NCBI GenBank assembly: GCA_910586095.1
Contig: CAJUHQ010000003.1
Span: 11,959-75,958 of the forward strand
From: an uncultured Lachnospiraceae bacterium
Lineage (GTDB): Bacteria > Bacillota > Clostridia > Lachnospirales > Lachnospiraceae
DNA: 64,000 bases
Reading direction: 5' to 3'
The position numbers and the translations under genes are program-made. Positions within the stretch are counted from its first letter, which is position 1; each line of letters starts with the position of its first letter. This document shows positions 1 through 7,745 of this stretch, piece after piece. The notes beneath the pieces are model-generated. The model had not been told where the DNA came from. It was given only the letters and a program-made list of their open reading frames with translations, and searched no databases.

Positions 1-33
1 TGCAACACTCAAAAACAGCAGGAGGAAGAATAA
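1..33 (+). CDS. C-terminal tail of an upstream gene (partial)
   Basis: One frame ends in CNTQKQQEEE and a TAA at 31-33, just before the AGGAGG ribosome-binding site of the next gene. This could be the end of an upstream operon member. In Bacilli the gene before the homologous pair is an mltG-like yrrL or yrrN, but eleven codons cannot identify it, and another frame is also open here. Confidence 0.3.
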   Translation, partial: CNTQKQQEEE

Positions 34-36
34 CAG

Positions 37-681
37 ATGGATGAGCGGATACTGACCTTTATACATTCCTTTGATAAGGATAGCCCTGCTTATTTGCGCG
101 AGCTAGAGAGGGATGCGATAGAGGCCAATGTGCCGATTATTAGACCACAGATGCAGAATCTACTGCGCTTTTTAATCGTGTGGGCACAGCCAATGCGTAT
201 TCTTGAAGTGGGCACAGCGATTGGATTTTCGGCCTTGTTGATGAGTGAATATGCACCACAATCATGTCGGATTACGACTATAGAAAATTATGAGAAACGA
301 ATACCACTTGCGCGCGCAAATTTTGAGAAGGCTCAAAAAGCAGACCGTATTACACTTCTTGAGGGAGATGCTAAGGAGGTTTTAGCATCAATGAGAGAAG
401 ATGAGAGCTTTGACTTTATTTTTATGGATGCAGCAAAAGGGCAATATATTCATTTTTTGCCAGATGTAATCAGGCTTCTAGCACCATCAGGGCTTTTGGT
501 GTCAGACAATATTTTGCAGGAGGGAGAACTACTAGAGTCAAAGTATGCAGTGACCCGCAGAAATCGGACGATTCATAAAAGAATGAGGGAATATTTGTAT
601 GCGTTGACACATTGTGACGCGCTTGAAACTGTTATTTTGCCAGTGGCAGATGGTGTCACTCTCTCTACAAAACGAAAATAG
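37..681 (+). CDS. trmR: SAM-dependent O-methyltransferase, TrmR (YrrM) family
   Basis: This 214-aa Rossmann-fold methyltransferase has the SAM-binding motif EVGTAIGFSA at about residues 57-66 and the metal-binding loop FIFMDAAKGQY near residue 130, the pattern of class I, metal-dependent O-methyltransferases. YrrM/TrmR of Bacillus methylates 5-hydroxyuridine at the tRNA wobble position to 5-methoxyuridine. The following gene is a U32-family protein, the family that makes the 5-hydroxyuridine, and this supports TrmR over a generic catechol methyltransferase. The start is set by AGGAGG at 20-25. The stop is 10 bp before the next start, so the two form an operon. Confidence 0.8.
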   Translation: MDERILTFIHSFDKDSPAYLRELERDAIEANVPIIRPQMQNLLRFLIVWAQPMRILEVGTAIGFSALLMSEYAPQSCRITTIENYEKRIPLARANFEKAQKADRITLLEGDAKEVLASMREDESFDFIFMDAAKGQYIHFLPDVIRLLAPSGLLVSDNILQEGELLESKYAVTRRNRTIHKRMREYLYALTHCDALETVILPVADGVTLSTKRK

Positions 682-691
682 AGGAATAAAT

Positions 692-1936
692 ATGGAGAAT
701 GAACGACGAAAAAAACCAGAACTTTTGGTGCCAGCAAGCTGTTTGGAAGTACTCAAGGTAGCAGTGTTGTATGGGGCAGACGCTGTATATATTGGTGGGG
801 AAGCTTTCGGGCTGCGCGCGAAAGCCAAAAATTTTTCGATGCAGGACATGGCAGCAGGGATTGCGTTTGCACATGAACATGGAGTGAGGGTGTATGTCAC
901 AGCCAATATTCTTGCGCACAATGAGGATTTGGAAGGAGCACGGATTTATTTTGAGGAATTGCAAAAAATAAAACCAGATGCGCTGATTATCTCTGATCCA
1001 GGAATGTTTATGATCGCGAAAATGGTTTGTCCTGAGATTGAGATACACATTTCTACACAGGCAAACAACACAAATTATCAGACGTATCTATTTTGGTGGC
1101 AGCAGGGCGCAAAGCGCGTAGTTTCAGCCCGTGAGCTTTCACTTACAGAGATTCGCCAGATCAGGGACAAGATTCCAGAAAAGATGGAGATCGAAAGTTT
1201 TATACATGGTGCAATGTGTATTTCATACTCGGGAAGATGTCTGTTGTCCAACTATTTTACAGGCAGGGATGCCAATCAAGGCTCCTGTACACATCCATGC
1301 CGCTGGAAATATGCCGTGATGGAGGAAACGCGCCCAGGAGAATATTTGCCAGTGTATGAGAATGAGCGAGGAACCTATATCTTTAATTCTAAGGATTTGT
1401 GCATGATTGAACATATTCCTGAACTTGTGGAGGCGGGAATTGACAGTTTAAAAATTGAGGGACGCATGAAAACTGCGCTGTATGTGGCTTGTGTGGCGCG
1501 CACATACAGAAAAGCAATTGATGATTTTTTTGAGTCTGAGCAAACCTATCAAGAAAAAATGGATTGGTATAAGGCCGAGATTGCTAAGTGCACTTACAGA
1601 CAGTTTACAACTGGGTTTTACTTTGGTAAGCCAGATGAAGAGACACAGATCTATGACAACAATACATATGTGAGCGAATATGTGTATTTAGGTCTTGTGG
1701 AGGCTATTGATGAGCGCGGATACGCCAGATTTGAACAGCGCAATAAGTTCTGTGTGGGAGATACCATCGAGCTGATGAAACCAGACGGAGCCAATATCAA
1801 TACAAAAGTGTTAGCACTGTATAATGAAGAGGGAGCTATGGTGGAGAGTTGTCCACATGCCAAGCAAATTCTTTATGTGAAGTTATCAGAATCGGTTAGT
1901 ATTTATGATATTATGCGAGTAAAACTTCATGCCTAG
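692..1936 (+). CDS. trhP: U32 family protein, tRNA 5-hydroxyuridine synthesis (TrhP/YrrO-like)
   Basis: This 414-aa protein carries the peptidase U32 signature, with Cys176 and Cys183 inside ESFIHGAMCISYSGRC and two more cysteines at 199 and 203. That is the four-cysteine cluster expected to hold iron-sulfur in TrhP proteins. TrhP enzymes hydroxylate wobble U34 of tRNA in a prephenate-dependent reaction, and TrmR then methylates the product. Its length and C-terminal extension match Bacillus YrrO (TrhP2) better than the shorter YrrN. The ATG at 692 follows GAGG. A longer frame from 614 would overlap the end of trmR and is not needed. The protease name of the family is historical. Confidence 0.82.
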   Translation: MENERRKKPELLVPASCLEVLKVAVLYGADAVYIGGEAFGLRAKAKNFSMQDMAAGIAFAHEHGVRVYVTANILAHNEDLEGARIYFEELQKIKPDALIISDPGMFMIAKMVCPEIEIHISTQANNTNYQTYLFWWQQGAKRVVSARELSLTEIRQIRDKIPEKMEIESFIHGAMCISYSGRCLLSNYFTGRDANQGSCTHPCRWKYAVMEETRPGEYLPVYENERGTYIFNSKDLCMIEHIPELVEAGIDSLKIEGRMKTALYVACVARTYRKAIDDFFESEQTYQEKMDWYKAEIAKCTYRQFTTGFYFGKPDEETQIYDNNTYVSEYVYLGLVEAIDERGYARFEQRNKFCVGDTIELMKPDGANINTKVLALYNEEGAMVESCPHAKQILYVKLSESVSIYDIMRVKLHA

Positions 1937-2071
1937 AGAGTTGAAGGGAGCGTTTTCTTTTTTAAAATAGGGTACTGTAGTACAATATGGCTTGACGTGG
2001 TAGAATGTGACGAAAAACAAGCTTTCTTGTAAAAAAGATCTATGCAATGTGCAGAAATTAGTAGGAAAGTC

Positions 2072-2100
2072 TTGATTTTTTTCTTAAGATATATTATGTT
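2072..2100 (+). promoter_or_regulatory. Candidate sigma-A promoter of the glnN leader
   Basis: TTGATT and TATGTT are separated by 17 nt. A start near 2107 would give a leader of about 285 nt that carries the terminator hairpin at 2235-2279 before glnN. Confidence 0.4.
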
Positions 2101-2234
2101 ATATCAAGCAGCTTGCATCGTGCGATAAATGTTTTGAGTAAATCGTATGACCATCCTTGCTATAAAAACTAGTTGGTGGTTTTATGAAGCTGATTTTTAC
2201 ATTTAATTATATACGCAGAGTATTGAGAACAAAG

Positions 2235-2279
2235 GTGTTCCAAAAAAGAATAACTCTTTTTTTGGGAACACTTTTTTTG
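2235..2279 (+). terminator. Intrinsic terminator inside the glnN leader
   Basis: GTGTTCC plus an A-run pairs with a U-rich arm and GGAACAC, followed by seven T. It lies about 300 bp after trhP but only 113 bp before glnN. It could end the upstream operon or act as an attenuator of glnN. The rest of 1937-2391 is AT-rich, and I recognise no known riboswitch in it. Confidence 0.75.
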
Positions 2280-2391
2280 TATCAGATTGTTCCTAGTATC
2301 TCAAAATCAATAACGATACTCTACGCAGAATAGGACGAACAGTTGAAATGTAGAAATGTTTAACAGCAAATTCTCATGTGGAGAAAGGAGC

Positions 2392-4518
2392 ATGGTTACA
2401 AAAATGGGTGAAGTATTAAATGTAGAAAAAATCTTTGGTGAGAAGGTATTTACTGTTGCCAAGATGAAGGAACGACTTCCAAAAAAGGTATTTCAGGAAG
2501 TGAAAAAAGTGATGGACCAAGGCGGTGAGCTTTCTATGGCGACTGCTGATATTGTGGCAAAGGCTATGAAAGACTGGGCTGTGGAAAATGGAGCAACACA
2601 TTATACACACTGGTTTCAGCCATTGACAGGTATCACGGCTGAGAAGCATGATTCTTTCGTATCGCATCCAGATGTTGATGGTCGGATGTTGATGGAGTTT
2701 TCTGGCAAGGAATTAATCAAGGGCGAACCAGACGCATCTTCCTTTCCTTCTGGCGGATTGCGTGCCACATTTGAGGCACGAGGATATACCGCATGGGATA
2801 TTACATCCCCAGCATTTTTAAAAGAATCAGGGTGTGGAACCATTCTTTGTATTCCTACAGCATTTTGCTCTTATACAGGGGAGGCACTCGACAAGAAAAC
2901 GCCACTTCTTCGTTCGATGGAGGCATTGAGTGAGCAGGCACTTCGTATTGTAAAACTGTTTGGGGATCAGGAAGCGACAAAGGTGACTGCCTCCGTCGGA
3001 CCTGAGCAGGAGTATTTTTTGGTGGATAAAGATCTGTACATGCAGAGAAAGGATTTAATGTTTGCGGGACGCACGTTGTTTGGGGCCCCAGCTCCTAAAG
3101 GACAGGAGATGGAGGATCATTACTTTGGTGTAATCAAAGAACGTGTTGGCAATTATATGAAGGATTTGAATGTGGAGCTTTGGAAACTGGGCGTCACAGC
3201 CAAAACACAGCACAATGAAGTTGCGCCCGCACAGCATGAGCTCGCTCCAATCTACGAGACAGCCAATATTGCAGTGGATCACAATCAACTTGTGATGGAG
3301 GCAATGAAGCGTGTCGCCTACAAACATGATCTAAGGTGTTTGCTTCATGAGAAACCCTATGCGGGCGTCAATGGATCGGGCAAACATAACAACTGGTCCA
3401 TCATTACGGATAACGGAGTTAATTTGCTAGAACCTGGCGATACGCCTAATAAAAATATACGATTCCTTTTGGTGTTAGCATGTATTATGAAAGCGGTGGA
3501 CACTCATGCTGACTTGTTGCGCCAGTCTGCCTCAGACGTAGGAAACGATCATAGACTTGGTGCAAATGAAGCGCCACCAGCCATTATTTCAATTTTCTTG
3601 GGAGATCAGCTAGAGGATGTAGTTAGACAGTTGGTAGAAACAGGGGATGCAGAGAAGGTGAAACAAGGAGGCAAACTTGAGACAGGAGTATCTACACTTC
3701 CAGATTTTGAGAAGGATGCCACAGATAGAAATAGAACGTCTCCATTTGCGTTTACTGGAAATAAATTTGAGTTTCGTACAGTAGGATCGGCGGATTCGAT
3801 TGCAAGTCCCAACACAACACTCAATGCCATTGTGGCAGAATCATTCTGTGAAGCGGCAGATATTTTAGAAAAATCTGCGGATAATTTCGATATGGCAGTG
3901 CATGATCTAATTAAAAAGTATATGACACAACATCAGAGAATTGTGTTTAACGGAGATGGGTATTCAGATGAGTGGGTGGCAGAAGCAAAACGACGTGGAC
4001 TTCCCAATATCAAATCCATGATTGAGGCTGCGGCTACACTTACGACAGATAAGTCTGTAGCGTTATTTGGCAAGTTTGGCATTTTTACAAAAGCCGAGTT
4101 GGAATCGCGAGAGGAGATTATCTACGAGACTTATGCAAAAACAATTAATATTGAGGCTTTGACAATGATTGATATGGCTGGAAAGGACATTATTCCGGCA
4201 GTTGCCTCTTATGAGGGAGGATTGGCAAGCACAATTTTATCAATCAAGGAAGCAGGAGCGAAGGCGACGGCACAGATTGAATTATTGCAGGAGGTTGACA
4301 CTCTTCTTGCAGAGGCGAAAAAGGCGCTTAATACCTTAAAGGAAGTCGAGGCGCAGGCATCAAGCATGCAGGATGTAAAGGCGCAGGCATTTTATTATAA
4401 GGATACGGTCAAAGTGGCGATGGATGCGCTTCGCGCACCGATTGATAAGCTAGAAATGATTGTTGACGGTACAGTATGGCCAATCCCTACATATGGAGAT
4501 CTGATGTTTGAAGTCTAG
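2392..4518 (+). CDS. glnN: Type III glutamine synthetase
   Basis: This 708-aa protein makes glutamine from glutamate, ammonia and ATP. It belongs to the GlnN (GSIII) family of anaerobes, which is larger than the 440-470 aa of GSI. The family hallmarks are present: ATHYTHWFQPLTG near the N-terminus, EKHDSF, ASVGPEQEYFLVD, the HNEVAPAQHELAPI metal and substrate region, and NGSGKHNNWS. The ATG at 2392 is preceded by GGAG at 2381-2384 with 7 nt spacing. An upstream in-frame ATG at 2356 has no good site, and ATG 2404 is an alternative. The gene is transcribed alone from a long leader with a terminator, so nitrogen-dependent antitermination is possible but not shown. Confidence 0.95.
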   Translation: MVTKMGEVLNVEKIFGEKVFTVAKMKERLPKKVFQEVKKVMDQGGELSMATADIVAKAMKDWAVENGATHYTHWFQPLTGITAEKHDSFVSHPDVDGRMLMEFSGKELIKGEPDASSFPSGGLRATFEARGYTAWDITSPAFLKESGCGTILCIPTAFCSYTGEALDKKTPLLRSMEALSEQALRIVKLFGDQEATKVTASVGPEQEYFLVDKDLYMQRKDLMFAGRTLFGAPAPKGQEMEDHYFGVIKERVGNYMKDLNVELWKLGVTAKTQHNEVAPAQHELAPIYETANIAVDHNQLVMEAMKRVAYKHDLRCLLHEKPYAGVNGSGKHNNWSIITDNGVNLLEPGDTPNKNIRFLLVLACIMKAVDTHADLLRQSASDVGNDHRLGANEAPPAIISIFLGDQLEDVVRQLVETGDAEKVKQGGKLETGVSTLPDFEKDATDRNRTSPFAFTGNKFEFRTVGSADSIASPNTTLNAIVAESFCEAADILEKSADNFDMAVHDLIKKYMTQHQRIVFNGDGYSDEWVAEAKRRGLPNIKSMIEAAATLTTDKSVALFGKFGIFTKAELESREEIIYETYAKTINIEALTMIDMAGKDIIPAVASYEGGLASTILSIKEAGAKATAQIELLQEVDTLLAEAKKALNTLKEVEAQASSMQDVKAQAFYYKDTVKVAMDALRAPIDKLEMIVDGTVWPIPTYGDLMFEV

Positions 4519-4530
4519 ACATTGTAACGA

Positions 4531-4572
4531 ACATAGTACAGACAGCGGCAATTGTTGTTGTCTGTATTATGT
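4531..4572 (+). terminator. Stem-loop after glnN
   Basis: A 14-bp stem (ACATAGTACAGACA with TGTCTGTATTATGT, one G-U pair) sits 12 bp after the glnN stop. It has no clean T-run, so termination may be weak. Confidence 0.4.
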
Positions 4573-4585
4573 ACATAAAAACGCT

Positions 4586-4613
4586 TTGTATTCGCTAAAG
4601 AATGATGTATAAT
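4586..4613 (+). promoter_or_regulatory. Orphan sigma-A-like promoter
   Basis: TTGTAT, 16 nt, then a perfect TATAAT. No coding sequence follows. A transcript from here would run into the 27-bp palindrome at 4693-4751 and possibly on to the tRNA. Confidence 0.35.
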
Positions 4614-4692
4614 CGTTGTTTATTTTTTTGTTATACAGTCAAAAGTGCTGTAAGTATTCATGAAAAAATGGTTTAAATATAGCGGAAATACT

Positions 4693-4751
4693 TTGTAACA
4701 GTTCAGACAGGTCTGCGCATTTACTGCGCAGACCTGTCTGAACTGTTACAA
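4693..4751. repeat. Perfect 27-bp inverted repeat with TTTAC loop
   Basis: Arms 4693-4719 and 4725-4751 are exact complements, starting TTGTAACAGTTCAGACAGG and separated by five bases. There is no T-run, so this is not a simple terminator. Its core (GGTCTGCGCA, five bases, TGCGCAGACC) recurs at 63969-63993 with one changed arm base, which points to a dispersed palindromic element. Confidence 0.92.
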
Positions 4752-4790
4752 TACCTTTGCGAAAAGGGAGTAAAAAAATAAAAAAAGTAC

Positions 4791-4819
4791 TTGCATTTTT
4801 TTAAAACCTGTTATATACT
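4791..4819 (+). promoter_or_regulatory. Sigma-A promoter of tRNA-Gln
   Basis: TTGCAT, 17 nt, TATACT, about 70 bp upstream of the tRNA. Confidence 0.6.
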
Positions 4820-4888
4820 AATTGACGTGGAGAATTACTTCATTCATTCACACAAAATGTAGATTGAAATATGCACTACAAAAAATAA

Positions 4889-4960
4889 AGCGCTATCGCC
4901 AAACGGTAAGGCAACGGACTCTGACTCCGTCAGTTCAAGGTTCGAATCCTTGTAGCGCTG
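4889..4960 (+). tRNA. tRNA-Gln (anticodon CUG)
   Basis: The cloverleaf is complete: a 7-bp acceptor AGCGCTA/TAGCGCT, a 3-bp D stem GCC/GGC, anticodon stem ACGGA/TCCGT with loop CTCTGAC (anticodon CTG, reading CAG), a 5-nt variable loop, and a T arm CAAGG/CCTTG with TTCGAAT. The discriminator is G and CCA is not encoded. The first acceptor pair is A1-U72, not the U1-A72 typical of bacterial tRNA-Gln. Confidence 0.93.
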
Positions 4961-4966
4961 CTAAAA

Positions 4967-4996
4967 ACCTCGGTAAAGAAATTTACCGAGGTTTTT
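4967..4996 (+). terminator. Terminator of tRNA-Gln
   Basis: ACCTCGGTAAA and TTTACCGAGGT form an 11-bp perfect stem with a GAAA loop followed by T5. Confidence 0.93.
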
Positions 4997-4997
4997 A

Positions 4998-5090
4998 TAT
5001 GCACAGGTCTGTGCAGCGGAAACATGCCGCTATGCGGCGCACGGCGAGTAGGAGAAGATAGCCTTTCCCTACTCGATTGTATGCTAAGAG
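4998..5090. repeat. Dispersed stem-loop repeat, copy A
   Basis: It starts TATGCACAGGTCTGTGCAG and contains ATGCCGCTATGCGGCGCACG, then a hairpin GAGTAGG...CCCTACTC. The same module order, with substitutions, follows the rplL terminator at 54382. Open frames across it are short and look accidental. Confidence 0.7.
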
Positions 5091-5185
5091 AAATGAACTT
5101 TTTGCTCTATTTTCTTATGTACAAAATGATGCTATTATTCTACAAAAAGTATGTTTTTTGCGATGTTCTCAAGAAAATGGCAGCA

Positions 5186-5214
5186 TTGAAAAAGACAATA
5201 AACCATGATATGAT
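5186..5214 (+). promoter_or_regulatory. Sigma-A promoter of the HD-domain gene
   Basis: TTGAAA, 17 nt, TATGAT, about 65 bp upstream of the start codon. Confidence 0.55.
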
Positions 5215-5279
5215 AAAAAGCGCATCGATATAATGCCACACAGGATAATTGTGTATACAATAAAGGATGAAACAGTTCT

Positions 5280-6062
5280 ATGAAAATTGACAGAAAAAAG
5301 GCACAACAGGCATTTGCAGAGTATGTGGCCTGTTATGATGTGTCAAATAAAATGATTAAACTAAAAATAGATCATACATATAGAGTATGTGCACTCTGCG
5401 AACAGATTGCTAAGCGATCGGGATATGATGACACAGAGATTGAGATCGCGTGGCTTTTGGGGTTGTTGCATGATATAGGGCGCTTTGAACAGGTTCGACA
5501 ATATGACACCTTTATGGATGCGCAGTCAGTCGATCATGCGAAATTAGGCGTATCAATTTTGTTTCATGAGAGAAAAATCAGGAATTTTATTGAGGAGTGC
5601 ACACAGGATTCATTGATTGAACATGTAATAGGCTGTCATAGTGCATATCGTGTACCCGCAGAATACAGTGAAAGAGAGAAAAAATTTGCCAATCTGTTGC
5701 GTGATGCGGACAAGATTGATATTATCAAGGTTAATAGTATGATACCATTTGAACAGATCTATCATATAAGCGAGCGGGAGCTGAGAGACTGTGTAGTTTC
5801 AGAAGAAGTGATGCAGGCCTTTTGGGAGGAACACGCAGTGTTGCGCAGTCTTAAAAAAACTCCTGTTGACAACATTGTAGGCCATATTTCTTTGGTGTAT
5901 GAACTAGTGTATCCAGTAAGTTATCAAATTTTGTATCAACAAAATTGTCTAGAAAAAATAATGGATTTTCGTTCTGAGTTATCAGAGACAAATGAACAGT
6001 TTGAGAAGATACGCACAAAGATGAAAGCGTATATTGCAAAAAAGATTGAAGAGGGAGCATAA
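5280..6062 (+). CDS. HD-domain phosphohydrolase
   Basis: This 260-aa protein has the HD metal-binding pattern: His32 in DHTYRV, the His64-Asp65 pair in LLHDIGRFE, a later HVIGCHSAYR segment and Asp in LLRDADKIDI. HD proteins of this size hydrolyse phosphate esters of nucleotides or similar small molecules. The substrate cannot be read from the sequence. The start is the ATG after AAAGGATGA. cvfB follows 64 bp later in the same direction, and the two may be cotranscribed. Confidence 0.8.
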   Translation: MKIDRKKAQQAFAEYVACYDVSNKMIKLKIDHTYRVCALCEQIAKRSGYDDTEIEIAWLLGLLHDIGRFEQVRQYDTFMDAQSVDHAKLGVSILFHERKIRNFIEECTQDSLIEHVIGCHSAYRVPAEYSEREKKFANLLRDADKIDIIKVNSMIPFEQIYHISERELRDCVVSEEVMQAFWEEHAVLRSLKKTPVDNIVGHISLVYELVYPVSYQILYQQNCLEKIMDFRSELSETNEQFEKIRTKMKAYIAKKIEEGA

Positions 6063-6126
6063 AAGGAGTGAGGCATCTTAACGATAGATTGCTGTGCATA
6101 CCAAAAACAGATAGGGAGGTATAAAA

Positions 6127-6987
6127 ATGTTGGAATTAGGAAAGAGACAGTCATTGTTGATTGTAAAGGAACTTGATTTTGGAGTGTATCTTGGGGAGGA
6201 GATTAATGCTGCTATAGAAGATAGAGTGTTGCTTCCCAAAAAGCAAGTGCCAAAGGACAGCAAAATAGGAGATCGCATAGAGGTTTTTTTGTATAAAGAT
6301 TCGGAGGATAGGTTGATTGCCACAACGACGAAACCATTGTTGAGTGTAGGAAAAGTAGGCAAATTAACCGTTTCTCAGGTGACAAAAATTGGTGCGTTTC
6401 TTGCGTGGGGATTGGAGAAAGATGTACTTCTTCCTTATAAGGAGCAGACAGCACGCCTAAAAGAAGGGGATAACGTGCTAGTAGCACTCTATATAGACAA
6501 AAGTAGTCGGTTGGCGGCTACAATGAAAGTCTATAAGTATCTTCACAAGAACAGTGATTATGAGAAGGATGACAAAGTCAGCGGAACTGTGTATGAGATC
6601 AGTGAGACATTTGGGGCTTATGTGGCGGTGGATGATCGGTTTTCGGCGCTGATACCCAAAAGAGAACTCTATGGTGATATCAAAGTGGGGGATGTTATTA
6701 CAGCGCGCGTAGCGGAAGTGAAAGAGGATGGAAAATTGGATTTGTGCGTGCGCAAGAAAGCCTATCTGCAAATAGGGCAGGATGCAAAAAAATTAATTGA
6801 GTTGATGGAACGTTTAGATAACAAATTGCCTTTTACAGATAAAGCATCACCAGAGTTAATAAAAAATGAGACAGGTATGAGCAAGAACGAGTTTAAACGT
6901 GCTATAGGAAATTTGTTAAAAAGTGGTAAAATTGTTATTGAATCAGACTGTATTTGTCTGTTAGAAGAAACATCAAATCACAGGTAA
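6127..6987 (+). CDS. cvfB: S1-like RNA-binding protein CvfB
   Basis: This 286-aa protein matches the CvfB/YitL architecture: S1-like OB folds in the first ~215 residues (for example GVYLGEEINAA, GAFLAWGLEKDVLLP and GAYVAVDDRFSALIPKRELY) and a C-terminal winged helix in residues ~225-280 (GMSKNEFKRAIGNLLKSGKI). In Staphylococcus, CvfB binds RNA and affects virulence gene expression. The cellular target here is unknown. GGGAGG gives a strong start. Confidence 0.85.
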   Translation: MLELGKRQSLLIVKELDFGVYLGEEINAAIEDRVLLPKKQVPKDSKIGDRIEVFLYKDSEDRLIATTTKPLLSVGKVGKLTVSQVTKIGAFLAWGLEKDVLLPYKEQTARLKEGDNVLVALYIDKSSRLAATMKVYKYLHKNSDYEKDDKVSGTVYEISETFGAYVAVDDRFSALIPKRELYGDIKVGDVITARVAEVKEDGKLDLCVRKKAYLQIGQDAKKLIELMERLDNKLPFTDKASPELIKNETGMSKNEFKRAIGNLLKSGKIVIESDCICLLEETSNHR

Positions 6988-6990
6988 CAC

Positions 6991-7022
6991 ACAAAGACAG
7001 CCCTTGAAAGGACTGTCTTTGT
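6991..7022. terminator. Terminator between convergent cvfB and yjfB-like genes
   Basis: ACAAAGACAG pairs perfectly with CTGTCTTTGT, with an additional inner GC pair. The stem lies 4 bp after the cvfB stop and 9 bp from the end of the minus-strand gene, so it can serve both. Confidence 0.75.
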
Positions 7023-7030
7023 ATCATACC

Positions 7031-7222
7031 TTACACGCTGATATCGATATTTCCGCCGAGATCTGGATATACAGAACGTTCCATAGCAGCCGAATCAAGC
7101 AGTTGAGTCATAGTGTCCCCCATACTAGTAGCCTGATCCAAGGACTGTGCAAGCACGGCAGTACCAACATCGCGCAGAAGGTTTGTCTGGGCAATACCCA
7201 TTGAAAGAGCAGCAATATCCAT
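7031..7222 (-). CDS. yjfB: YjfB-like putative motility protein
   Basis: This 63-aa protein begins MDIAALSMGIAQTNLL and continues with an amphipathic helix (VGTAVLAQSLDQATSMG) like the YjfB motility family, which resembles the terminal D0 helix of flagellins. The start has AAAGGAGG 6-7 nt upstream. A sigma-28-like promoter at 7286-7313 (minus strand) places it in the late flagellar regulon. The molecular function of the family is not established. Confidence 0.8.
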   Translation of the reverse strand: MDIAALSMGIAQTNLLRDVGTAVLAQSLDQATSMGDTMTQLLDSAAMERSVYPDLGGNIDISV

Positions 7223-7285
7223 TGTGCTAACCTCCTTTATGATATGCAGTAGCTGTTTGAGAAAACAGACTATCCGCTTTCATAT

Positions 7286-7313
7286 ATTTCGGAAAAAATC
7301 ACGTAAATCTTTA
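7286..7313 (-). promoter_or_regulatory. Sigma-28-type promoter of the yjfB-like gene
   Basis: On the minus strand: TAAA, 16 nt, TCCGAAAT. The -10 deviates from GCCGATAT at one central base. The leader would be about 57 nt. Confidence 0.55.
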
Positions 7314-7745
7314 TATACTAATTTATAAAGTTGTGCAAATATCCAAAATACATAAAAAGTAAAAAGAAAAAGAAGCTCATTTGATATAGGATACTTGAAC
7401 AGTCAAAGTAAAAAACAAACTGAACAATGTTGAACAAATATTCCATATAATTTCCAATAAAAACGGGTATTTTGTGGAGTAAAATTGTTTTGTATATCTT
7501 GCATAAAGAGAGTAAAATCATTATTTGAGGAAAAAATATTTAATAATGCATAAAAAAATTGCGGTTAGGTATAGATTTATTTGTGGAAATATATTAAAAT
7601 GAAATCATAATGCTAGAATACAGTTCCTTTAGTACCATATTTTTTTGTGGATATTGTATAAGGAAAGTTATACTTCAGTCTGGCAACGACATAGTACAGC
7701 ATCAGGAATATAAAACATCTATGTAGAAAAGAAGGAGAGTGGCAT
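7314..7745. other. AT-rich divergent intergenic region with a candidate promoter
   Basis: No gene or recognised structured RNA is visible. TTGTGG at 7645-7650, 18 nt, and TATACT at 7669-7674 are a plausible sigma-A promoter for the PucR-type regulator. Confidence 0.45.

Noticed and set aside
2107..2234. ANTAR-type tandem hairpins in the glnN leader
   Set aside because: I could not find two hairpins with hexaloops having A1 and G4. The pairing seen (ATAAAA/TTTTAT) does not fit.
4822..5061. 79-codon plus-strand frame
   Set aside because: It runs through tRNA-Gln, its terminator and the stem-loop repeat. No ribosome-binding site or protein-like sequence.
7004..7204. 66-codon plus-strand frame
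   Set aside because: It is antisense to the yjfB-like gene, which has a strong ribosome-binding site, promoter and family match.
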